This document shows, piece after piece, positions 1 to 5,799 of a DNA stretch of 5,799 nt. The notes below the pieces were generated by a model. That model had not been told where the DNA came from. It did not search any database and saw only the letters and a program-made list of their open reading frames with translations. Source of the stretch: Bacteroidales bacterium (GTDB taxonomy: Bacteria; Bacteroidota; Bacteroidia; Bacteroidales; VadinHA17); contig CP070687.1 of assembly GCA_020353115.1 (NCBI GenBank), positions 304,978 through 310,776 of the forward strand, given 5' to 3'. Each line of letters begins with the position of its first letter. Positions within the stretch are counted from its first letter, which is position 1. The translations under genes and the position numbers were made by a program.

Positions 1-1107
1 TTTTTTCCCCTTTTTGAAACTTCCCAATTCATTGTCCATATTCAGGGCTTCGGAACCGTTTAATGTTGCCCATTTCAAAAGATCATTAAGTGGAATACCC
101 GGGAAATGGGATGAAATTGTTTTTAACTCTTCCAGTACCGAAAGGGTATCATTTGAAGCCAGACTATCGGTTCCAATGGCTGTTTTTACTTCCAGGTTCC
201 AAAAAAGGTTTATATCCGGTAACCTCTTTTCAATATAAAGATTTGAATTCGGACACAGTATCCAAAACAAAGCCTGATGATTCCTTTCGGCATAAATGAT
301 ATCCTCTTCTGATGTAAAAGTGTTATGAATGAGTAGTATATTCTGGCTTTGTGGCAACTTTTTCAGTGTGGTCTGCAGTGAATTTTCTCGGCCATGTCTG
401 AAACCGGAATAGTCCTCACCAAGATCTTCCAAAGCTTGTTTCAATGAGCCTTTGTTTTCCCGGAATAATTCGTTTTCAGAGCGGGTCTCCTGGTTATGAA
501 TGGAAATGATATTTTCGTTCATCCTGCAGTAATCTTGAATTTTCCGAAACAGGGCATCTGAAACTGAATATGGAGCATGCGGACAGATCGAAGCATTATG
601 TGGGAAATTACTCTGAAGAAAGCGCAGAAGATTTATGGCATTTATAAAAACTTCATCCGATTTATTGGGGTCGATCGCCCAAATCTCAAGAAAGGTATGA
701 TATCTTATTGTACCGGAATTTTTAACAAAAAAACTAGATGAAGTATTCGAAATATCACCAGTAGCTACGACACCATTATTTCTTAATGCTTCATTAGCCA
801 TTCTGACCGGTTCGGTTATAATGGAAGGATCATCTGTTCTGCTTTGTACCAGGTCAGTGATAAATCCGGGTAACTTTTTATGGCGTGATATTTTCCCTTT
901 AAGGTATGACAGTTCCAGATGACAATGTGCATTTATAAATCCCGGGACGAGAATTCCGTTATAGAATTCCAGATTTTCCATCTCCCTGAGGTTTCCTCCC
1001 GAATCAATAATATCCAATACACTCCCGTCTTCATTCATTATCAGAATACCATTTTTCAATGGTTTTTGAGATATGGGATAAATGTAATTTGCTGCTAATT
1101 TTCTCAT
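1..1107 (-). CDS. Amidohydrolase family protein (ATZ/TRZ / SsnA-like metal-dependent deaminase or hydrolase), 3' end outside window
   Basis: The reading frame is open from the ATG at 1107 to the left edge, giving 369 residues with no stop. It resembles the cytosolic metal-dependent hydrolases that deaminate or dechlorinate purine-, pyrimidine- or triazine-like rings. Visible motifs, in order, are VPGFINAHCHLELS with the metal-binding HxH at H61/H63, CPHAPYSVS around H177, SIHNQET with H204 and E207, LIHNTF with H261, and IGTDSLASN with the metal/catalytic D314. These match strands 1, 5, 6 and 8 of the TIM barrel, so the active site looks intact. The visible end, LGSFKKGKK, is the usual start of the closing 'GxxADL' segment, so only about 15-40 residues should be missing. 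The ATG is the only one after an in-frame stop at 1141-1143. There is no signal peptide, so it should be cytoplasmic. The substrate cannot be read from the sequence; an aminofutalosine deaminase role (menaquinone synthesis) is one possibility. Dihydroorotase is unlikely from the motif pattern. Confidence 0.88.
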   Translation of the reverse strand, partial: MRKLAANYIYPISQKPLKNGILIMNEDGSVLDIIDSGGNLREMENLEFYNGILVPGFINAHCHLELSYLKGKISRHKKLPGFITDLVQSRTDDPSIITEPVRMANEALRNNGVVATGDISNTSSSFFVKNSGTIRYHTFLEIWAIDPNKSDEVFINAINLLRFLQSNFPHNASICPHAPYSVSDALFRKIQDYCRMNENIISIHNQETRSENELFRENKGSLKQALEDLGEDYSGFRHGRENSLQTTLKKLPQSQNILLIHNTFTSEEDIIYAERNHQALFWILCPNSNLYIEKRLPDINLFWNLEVKTAIGTDSLASNDTLSVLEELKTISSHFPGIPLNDLLKWATLNGSEALNMDNELGSFKKGKK

Positions 1108-1108
1108 T

Positions 1109-1123
1109 TCATTTCCGAAATGA
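1109..1123. repeat. Short perfect inverted repeat next to the amidohydrolase start codon
   Basis: The plus strand reads TCATTTC-C-GAAATGA: two perfect 7-base arms around one central base, ending one base before the start codon at 1107. It could be an operator, or a small hairpin hiding the ribosome-binding region, but a 15-base palindrome can occur by chance. Only the symmetry itself is seen; any function is inference. Confidence 0.3.
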
Positions 1124-1161
1124 TATTTACGAAGGGGATGTTACCGGTATATTTTTCTCTG

Positions 1162-1950
1162 TTATTCCGGAGGATTTGATTTGATAAGAGGCATATAGTG
1201 AACTTTTATATTAAGAACGTCGGCATGTTTTTTCCATTGGCCTTCTTGAGGGGCATGATCTAAAATAGAACCCCTGAAATGGGTTATTCTATCGTCCTTC
1301 AGTTCATGACTTATACTATGTACAGTTATTCTTCCGTTTTTTTCGATATGTCTAAGTTGATAATAACCTACATGTCCCAATTCCGATCCGTCATCAAGCC
1401 AGAAATACGCTGTTACGCTAGGATCAATGGATTCATCATCTTCATGCATTAGAATTGTAGCGGTAAGGGTATATTGCCCGAGTCCTTTTACCGGGATATT
1501 AAAATCGATCCGATTTGTTTCTCCATCTAAAGGGAGATGCCAGATCTCTTTCTGGTTCCAAAGATTTGTTTCCCGTTCGTCGGTTGGCATTTGCCTTCCG
1601 GTCTTTTGAATCTCACTTTCAAGTTTTGTCAGTTCGCTGATGACATTTTCATACAGGTCATCCAGATCATCGGGCTGATCAGAATAGTATCTTATTGTCC
1701 TGTCAAAGGTCTCTTTTTCATATCCGTATTTTTGCAGGATATCCTGGTAATTGCTGATTGAATCCCTTCCGGGGTACATTTGACGGATTTGTGAACTGTT
1801 CATTAATCCATCCGCAAGATGCATTTCTACCAGGATTGGGATAAGGCTGTTTTCGGGAATGATTTCCGACCTCGGGATTTTGCTTTTCTGGTGCAGACAA
1901 GCTATTCCTGAAATAATAAAGAATAGTATGACCCAACGAAGGTGTCTCAT
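1162..1950 (-). CDS. DUF4296 domain-containing lipoprotein
   Basis: This is a 262-residue protein of unknown function. The N-terminus has basic residues, a hydrophobic stretch (W6-I13) and SGIAC, a plausible but not ideal lipobox with C18 as the lipidated residue (glycine rather than leucine at -3). No acidic export signal follows the cysteine (CLHQKSK), so I infer anchoring on the periplasmic side of a membrane rather than on the surface. Residues about 31-115 match the DUF4296 pattern: IPENSLIPILVEMHLADGLM, then ILQKYGYEKETFDRTIRYYS, then an acidic helix (DQPDDLDDLYENVISEL) leading into a short predicted coiled coil. Residues about 130-262 form a second, beta-rich region that I do not recognise, with alternating hydrophobic strands (TLTATILM, VTAYFWLDDG, VLNIKVHYMP). 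The ATG at 1950 is the only one after the in-frame stop at 2002-2004, and AGGAT precedes it closely. The amidohydrolase starts 54 bases downstream, so the two may be co-transcribed. DUF4296 has no established function. Confidence 0.85.
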   Translation of the reverse strand: MRHLRWVILFFIISGIACLHQKSKIPRSEIIPENSLIPILVEMHLADGLMNSSQIRQMYPGRDSISNYQDILQKYGYEKETFDRTIRYYSDQPDDLDDLYENVISELTKLESEIQKTGRQMPTDERETNLWNQKEIWHLPLDGETNRIDFNIPVKGLGQYTLTATILMHEDDESIDPSVTAYFWLDDGSELGHVGYYQLRHIEKNGRITVHSISHELKDDRITHFRGSILDHAPQEGQWKKHADVLNIKVHYMPLIKSNPPE

Positions 1951-2141
1951 GATCCTAAAATACGGATTTTCGGTGATATTAAAAAGAGATGGAAAAAGAA
2001 GCTATTCCATTTGTCTGAATCTGCTAATCTGCCCATACGGGGAATCCAGGCCGTGTTACTTCCAACGAACATGATTCCCTCATGATATTGTTCATGCATT
2101 TGAATTTGTTAGTCGATGGAAATGGGAACAATAGCAATTTT

Positions 2142-3044
2142 TCACCATTGGGTGAGTGAAGTGAACCGCACACCGATCATAATTTCATGGGAGCCGGAAT
2201 TATAATTGCGAATATCAGATGTAGAGAAATCGTATGAATATCCGAAATAATACCGTTGGTCGTGGATATAACCGGCAAGAACGGAGGCTGCATCCCTGCT
2301 TCGGTAAGATATACCAAGCCAGACCATTTCCTGGTAAGTGACCTTTGCATTCAAATCAATCTGGATGGGAACCGGACTCATTGCCTTGATAATTAGCGAA
2401 GGATCAATCCTGAATTCGCTGTTGATTTCATAGGAGTATCCACCGATAAGATAGAAATGACTTTTCAGCTTATTCAATCCGTTTTTCTCATCGTAGATTT
2501 TCAGGTTGTTGCTGAATAGCTGGAAAGCAGAAAAACCGGCATACCAACTTCCACCATAGGCATACAGACCTACAGAAGCATCCGGGACAAATGAGGAAGT
2601 GATTCCACCCTGCATTGCAAGATCATTCGGATCATGTAGGGTGATTTCAGTCCCGTCGATCTTATTCTGTAAAACTCCAAAGGAGAGTCCCATTGATAAA
2701 CGGATATTGCCTTTTATTCCGATATTATAGGCGTATGTTCCGTATAAACCGGTTCTGCTGGTCGGGCCGGTAACATCGTTGTAAAGGTACCCGCCAAATC
2801 CCATTGGCCTGTTGTTATGGGGACCGTTCATACTCAGACTTATGGTCTGTGGTGCATCTACAATTCCGGCCCATTGGAACCTGCTGATTGAACGGATCTG
2901 ATAGTGATCTCTTACTCCGGCAACTGCAGGATTAATTATGTAATCATTAAACATATATTGTGTATAGTGTGGCAATTGCTGTGAACACACCTTCAGTGAT
3001 GCAATACAGTTTAATACAATACATATGTAAAGATATTTCTTCAT
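2142..3044 (-). CDS. PorP/SprF family type IX secretion system outer-membrane protein
   Basis: This 300-residue protein has the length and layout of the PorP/SprF family, outer-membrane beta-barrels related to OmpA/FadL-type barrels. Residues 1-21 form a signal peptide, with likely cleavage after VCS and before QQLP. Family motifs follow: HYTQYMFNDYIINPAVAG (26-43), RFQWAGIVDAPQTISLSMNG (55-74), a glycine-rich stretch with YNDVTGPTSRTGLYGTYAY (88-106), PDASVGLYAY (154-163), and the closing FGYSYDFS...GSHEIMIGVRF strands (267-294). The last six residues (TSLTQW) extend beyond the usual aromatic end. In Flavobacterium johnsoniae SprF is needed to bring the adhesin SprB to the surface, and T9SS cargo with type B C-terminal domains generally needs a partner of this family, often encoded next door. 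Here the gene begins one base after the stop of such a cargo gene, so it is very probably the dedicated partner of that adhesin. Family assignment is firm; the pairing is inferred from position. Confidence 0.95.
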   Translation of the reverse strand: MKKYLYICIVLNCIASLKVCSQQLPHYTQYMFNDYIINPAVAGVRDHYQIRSISRFQWAGIVDAPQTISLSMNGPHNNRPMGFGGYLYNDVTGPTSRTGLYGTYAYNIGIKGNIRLSMGLSFGVLQNKIDGTEITLHDPNDLAMQGGITSSFVPDASVGLYAYGGSWYAGFSAFQLFSNNLKIYDEKNGLNKLKSHFYLIGGYSYEINSEFRIDPSLIIKAMSPVPIQIDLNAKVTYQEMVWLGISYRSRDAASVLAGYIHDQRYYFGYSYDFSTSDIRNYNSGSHEIMIGVRFTSLTQW

Positions 3045-3051
3045 ATTACCT
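3042..3051 (-). promoter_or_regulatory. Adhesin stop / porP-sprF start junction with embedded AGG
   Basis: On the minus strand this reads AGG-TAA-T-ATG. The last adhesin codon (AGG, Arg) doubles as a purine-rich ribosome-binding element, the stop TAA follows, and one base later the next ATG begins. There is no room for a promoter, so the second gene should be translated from the adhesin message, probably by ribosomes terminating on the adhesin (translational coupling). Many Bacteroidota genes lack strong Shine-Dalgarno sites, so the role of AGG itself is uncertain. Confidence 0.5.
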
Positions 3052-5799
3052 GATAATTGTTACCGGTCCTGTAACCGGCTTTGATCCAAACGGGTCATGA
3101 AGATAAATCACAAAATAGTAGGTGCCGATAGGCAGATCTTTTCCATTATTTGTACCATCCCAGAAATTGGATGAATTATAACCTTTAGCATGAAATATTT
3201 TTGCCCCCCAACGTGTAAATACATCCACCGTCATTGAAGGATACAGATAAGAATTGGTAATTTCCCATGTATCATTTACCCCGTCATTGTTTGGCGTAAA
3301 ACCTGAGGGAATTATTATTTTCTGAGCAATATATACATTGACTGAATCCGTTTCCAGACAACCATCGGTCGTTGTACCGGTAACATAATACATAATGTCA
3401 TCTTCGGGTGTCGATGTGACCGATGCGGCATCTGTCCTGTCCAGGTAGGTTGAAGGCTGCCACAAATAGCTGGCAAAACCACCCGTTGCCGTGAGGACTA
3501 CCGATCCGCCACCCTGTACGGTGGTATCGTTCCCGGCATCTATTCCGAGCACGGAGAACAGCGAAATTGTAACGGTATCCGTATCCGAGCAGAGGCTACG
3601 GTAGGCAGTAAGGATATATGACGTTATAACATCCGGGTTTACGGTAGGATTCGGGGAAGTGGGATCGGGAATAAATCCGGTTGATTCCCAAAGGTACGAA
3701 TCTCCTCCTGAAGCTGTCAGAGTAATGCTGTCACCCGGGCAAATACTGGTATCGGCTCCGGTATTTGCAATAACATTGATCTTTGCCTCAAGCGTTACTG
3801 TCTCGGAATGGAGGCAGTTATTGTTGTCTTTAATCACCACATCATATATCCCTGCATCCAACCCGGTGAAGGAGGAATCGGACTGGTAGGTAAATCCGTT
3901 ATCAATGGAATATTCGTAAGCCGGAGTCCCTCCGTTAATTATAAACCGTATTGATCCGTCGGAAGTACCGTAATTGCAGGTTGGTTTTGTTGTATCCGCC
4001 GTCATGGTTATCACGGCCGGTTCATTAATGGTCAGGGTGCTTCCGGTTTTTTCGCAATTGTTCGTGTCCCTGACGACTATATCATAAGCATTTGCACCCA
4101 ATCCGGTAAATATTCCCCCATTATCCAAAAATGATAATCCGCCGTTTATCGAATACCGGTAGGGAGATGTTCCTCCGGCAGCTGTGATTTCTATTCTACC
4201 GTCGTTTGTACCGTTACAGGTAATATCATAGGCTGTTTCGCTGATAATGGAAATGACGGGTGGATTGATGATTGTCAGGTTGTTGCTTATCGTTGGACCG
4301 CACCCGTCAGAATCGGTTATACTCACAGAATACACATTTGCGGAAAGGCCGGAAAATATTCCGGTCGCATTTGAAATACCTCCAGGAGTCAGGGTATAAG
4401 TAAAGGTCCCGGTTCCACCTGAGGCGGATATTGTTATCGCTCCATCATTCGCGCCATTACATGAAATATGAGTTACAACCTCGCCGGTAATTGATATTGC
4501 GGATGGTTCATTGATCGTGACGGGAATGGGATAGGTACACAGGTTGACATCCCGCACGGTGATGGTATAGCTTTTTGCGGCGAGATTGGTAAACGTACCG
4601 GATGCCTGGTATGATCCGCCATCCAAACTGTATTCGTATGGTCCTGTCCCTCCGGATCCGGAAACGGTAACATCACCATCCGATCCGCCATTACATGTTA
4701 CGTTTGTCTGACTGGATATGGAGCCGGCAACTGCCGTTGCCGGTTGGGTTAGGGTAACCGGGATATCGTATGTGCATAAATTGACATCTCGTACGGTGAT
4801 TATGTAATCCGAGGCGGAAAGACCGTTAAACGTACCGGATATCTGGTATGATCCACCATCCAGGCTGTATTCGTATGGTCCTGTTCCTCCTGATCCGGTA
4901 ATGGTAACACTTCCGTCAGATCCTCCGTAACAGGCAACGTCTGTCTGGCTCGTAATGCTCCCCGATACTGCGGAAGGAGGTTGGGTGATTGTTACTGGAA
5001 CATCATATGTGCAAAAATTTGCATCCCTGATAGTTACAGTGTAGTTTGCTGCAGAAAGTCCGCTGAAAGATCCGGAGGACTGGTAAACACCTCCGTCCAG
5101 GCTATATTCATAGGGGAAGATTCCACCGGTTCCGGTGATGGTGACGATTCCGGTTGATTCTCCGAAACATGCAACATTGGTCTGGCTGAAAATGCTTCCG
5201 GATAGAGCTGAGGCGGGTTGGGTTATGGTCACAGGGACGTCAAATGTACACAAGGAGGCATCCCTGACAGTAACCGTATAGGTATTTGCCGTGAGATCGC
5301 TGAACGTACCGGATGACTGGTATGGAGCGCCATCCAGGCTGTATTCGTAGGGTGTAGTTCCTCCCGATCCGGTGACTGTAACACTTCCGTCCGATCCTCC
5401 GAAACAGGATACATTCGCCTGGGAAGAGATGCTCCCCGATACTGCAGTTGGAGGCTGCGTAATGGTTACCGGAACATTGTAGGTACAAAGGTTATTGTCT
5501 CGTACCGAAACCGTATAACTATTGGCTGTGAGGCTGCTGAACGTACCGGATGGCTGGTATGGGGCACCGTCAAGGCTGTATTCATAGGATCCTGCCCCAC
5601 CCGATCCGGCAACGGTAACACTCCCGTCCGATCCTCCGAAACAGGATACGTCGGTCTGGCCTGTGATGCTTCCTGACAGGGCTGATGCGGGTTGCGTAAT
5701 GGTAACCGGTACATCGAATGTACATTGTATTGCATCCATTACCGTAACGGTATAGCTGTTAGCTGTAAGGCCTGTAAACATACCGGATGACTGATAGGT
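3046..5799 (-). CDS. SprB-repeat adhesin with gliding motility-associated (T9SS type B) C-terminal domain, 5' end outside window
   Basis: The frame is open from the right edge to the TAA at 3046-3048: 917 residues are visible and the N-terminus with its signal peptide is missing. The first in-window ATG (5781) lies inside a repeat, where 'SGMF' replaces the usual 'SGTF', and is not the true start. Residues below count from that Met. Residues 1-667 are SprB-type repeats with the consensus C-x-GGSDGSVTV-GSGG--PYEYSLDG--YQSSGTF. Residues about 668-742 and 743-819 are two related Ig/PKD-like domains (GADTSICPGDSITLTASGG; GNDTTVQGGGSVVLTATGG). Residues about 822-911 are the gliding motility-associated C-terminal domain: IPSGFTPNNDGVNDTW, then DVFTRWGAKIF, FWDGTNNGKDLPIGTYYF, and the final strand. 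That domain directs export by the type IX system in Bacteroidota. SprB of Flavobacterium johnsoniae is a motile surface adhesin used in gliding; whether this cell glides cannot be told here. General surface adhesion is equally possible. The porP/sprF-like gene follows after one base. Confidence 0.93.
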   Translation of the reverse strand, partial: TYQSSGMFTGLTANSYTVTVMDAIQCTFDVPVTITQPASALSGSITGQTDVSCFGGSDGSVTVAGSGGAGSYEYSLDGAPYQPSGTFSSLTANSYTVSVRDNNLCTYNVPVTITQPPTAVSGSISSQANVSCFGGSDGSVTVTGSGGTTPYEYSLDGAPYQSSGTFSDLTANTYTVTVRDASLCTFDVPVTITQPASALSGSIFSQTNVACFGESTGIVTITGTGGIFPYEYSLDGGVYQSSGSFSGLSAANYTVTIRDANFCTYDVPVTITQPPSAVSGSITSQTDVACYGGSDGSVTITGSGGTGPYEYSLDGGSYQISGTFNGLSASDYIITVRDVNLCTYDIPVTLTQPATAVAGSISSQTNVTCNGGSDGDVTVSGSGGTGPYEYSLDGGSYQASGTFTNLAAKSYTITVRDVNLCTYPIPVTINEPSAISITGEVVTHISCNGANDGAITISASGGTGTFTYTLTPGGISNATGIFSGLSANVYSVSITDSDGCGPTISNNLTIINPPVISIISETAYDITCNGTNDGRIEITAAGGTSPYRYSINGGLSFLDNGGIFTGLGANAYDIVVRDTNNCEKTGSTLTINEPAVITMTADTTKPTCNYGTSDGSIRFIINGGTPAYEYSIDNGFTYQSDSSFTGLDAGIYDVVIKDNNNCLHSETVTLEAKINVIANTGADTSICPGDSITLTASGGDSYLWESTGFIPDPTSPNPTVNPDVITSYILTAYRSLCSDTDTVTISLFSVLGIDAGNDTTVQGGGSVVLTATGGFASYLWQPSTYLDRTDAASVTSTPEDDIMYYVTGTTTDGCLETDSVNVYIAQKIIIPSGFTPNNDGVNDTWEITNSYLYPSMTVDVFTRWGAKIFHAKGYNSSNFWDGTNNGKDLPIGTYYFVIYLHDPFGSKPVTGPVTIIR
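3049..3318 (-). other. T9SS type B (CHU_C / gliding motility-associated) C-terminal sorting domain of the adhesin
   Basis: These codons encode adhesin residues 822-911. The signature is IPSGFTPNNDGVNDTWEI, followed by the strand motif VDVFTRWGAKIF and then NFWDGTNNGKDLPIGTYYFVI, ending two beta-strands later at the C-terminus. Established knowledge: this domain type marks T9SS cargo that is exported with the help of a PorP/SprF-family partner and, unlike type A domains, is not simply exchanged for an LPS anchor in the known examples. The domain is complete, with no frameshift. Confidence 0.9.
3325..3780 (-). other. Two tandem Ig/PKD-like domains between repeats and sorting domain
   Basis: Adhesin residues 668-742 and 743-819 align with each other: A/G-x-D-T-[ST], then SITLTASGGDSYLW against SVVLTATGGFASYLW, then a YIL/YYV strand and D-T/S-V-x-[IV]. 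This is the pattern of small beta-sandwich spacers that commonly precede the sorting domain in Bacteroidota surface proteins. The first has a cysteine pair (C681, C731). The second keeps only C808, with VQGG replacing the first cysteine region. Confidence 0.65.
3781..5799 (-). repeat. Tandem array of SprB-type repeats (one partial and eight units, 237-base basic period)
   Basis: Using the residue five before the first cysteine as the boundary, the units are: partial 5659-5799, then 5422-5658, 5185-5421, 4948-5184 and 4711-4947 (each 237 bases), 4477-4710 (234), 4234-4476 (243), 3994-4233 (240), and the last, shorter unit at 3781-3993. First cysteines fall at residues 47, 126, 205, 284, 363, 441, 522 and 602. 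The five units nearest the N-terminus are very similar in protein and DNA; the three nearest the sorting domain have drifted in sequence and length. The array continues past the right edge, so the total copy number is unknown. Boundaries are my choice within a continuous repeat. Confidence 0.9.

Noticed and set aside
14..299. Two overlapping plus-strand reading frames near the left edge
   Set aside because: They lie antisense to the amidohydrolase, whose conserved GTDSLASN motif is encoded by the opposite strand here.
1859..2074. 71-codon plus-strand reading frame spanning the lipoprotein start and the gap
   Set aside because: It is largely antisense to the signal peptide of the lipoprotein gene, has no recognisable pattern and no clear ribosome-binding site.
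2087..2132. Possible terminator formed by ATTGTTC and GAACAAT downstream of the porP/sprF-like gene
   Set aside because: The 7-base arms are A/T-rich, the loop is over 30 bases and no T-run follows, so it does not qualify as an intrinsic terminator.
4473..5735. Several 60-90 codon minus-strand reading frames within the repeat region
   Set aside because: They recur with the repeat period and are compositional shadows of the adhesin in another frame; none has a recognisable protein pattern.
5779..5781. ATG at 5781 as the start of the adhesin gene
   Set aside because: The same frame continues to the right edge (TYQSSG before the Met) in perfect repeat register, and the Met replaces a Thr of the repeat consensus. 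The true start is outside the window.
3781..5799. Tandem array as a CRISPR or mobile-element repeat
   Set aside because: The repeats are in-frame coding units of 237 bases, with no spacer/repeat alternation and no transposase nearby.

Overview
This window comes from a member of the Bacteroidota. The diagnostic features are a large adhesin with SprB-type repeats ending in a gliding-motility-associated (type B) C-terminal domain, a PorP/SprF-family outer-membrane protein directly behind it, and a DUF4296 lipoprotein. All three belong to families typical of this phylum and, for the first two, of its type IX secretion system (T9SS). The sequence alone does not fix a genus.

All four genes lie on the minus strand, so they are transcribed from right to left. 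From 5799 down to 3046 is the 3' part of a giant surface-protein gene; its start lies beyond the right edge. The visible 917 codons encode one partial and eight complete or near-complete repeats of about 79 residues, then two Ig/PKD-like domains, then the secretion domain. One base after its stop codon begins the porP/sprF-like gene (3044-2142). A 191-base gap follows, then the DUF4296 lipoprotein gene (1950-1162). After a further 54 bases comes an amidohydrolase gene (1107 to the left edge), whose 3' end is outside the window.

The first two genes form a functional pair: an exported cell-surface adhesin and the outer-membrane partner that proteins with this kind of C-terminal domain need for secretion or attachment. 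Their 1-base spacing suggests coupled translation in a fixed ratio. The lipoprotein and the amidohydrolase may be a separate transcription unit, and nothing in the sequence ties them functionally to the adhesin.

I found no RNA gene, mobile element, CRISPR array, convincing promoter or terminator. The system is a recognisable T9SS adhesin/partner module rather than a new class. The most informative details are the internal organisation of the adhesin repeats: an exact 237-base period, a two-unit alternation, a regular cysteine pair, and almost no basic residues.
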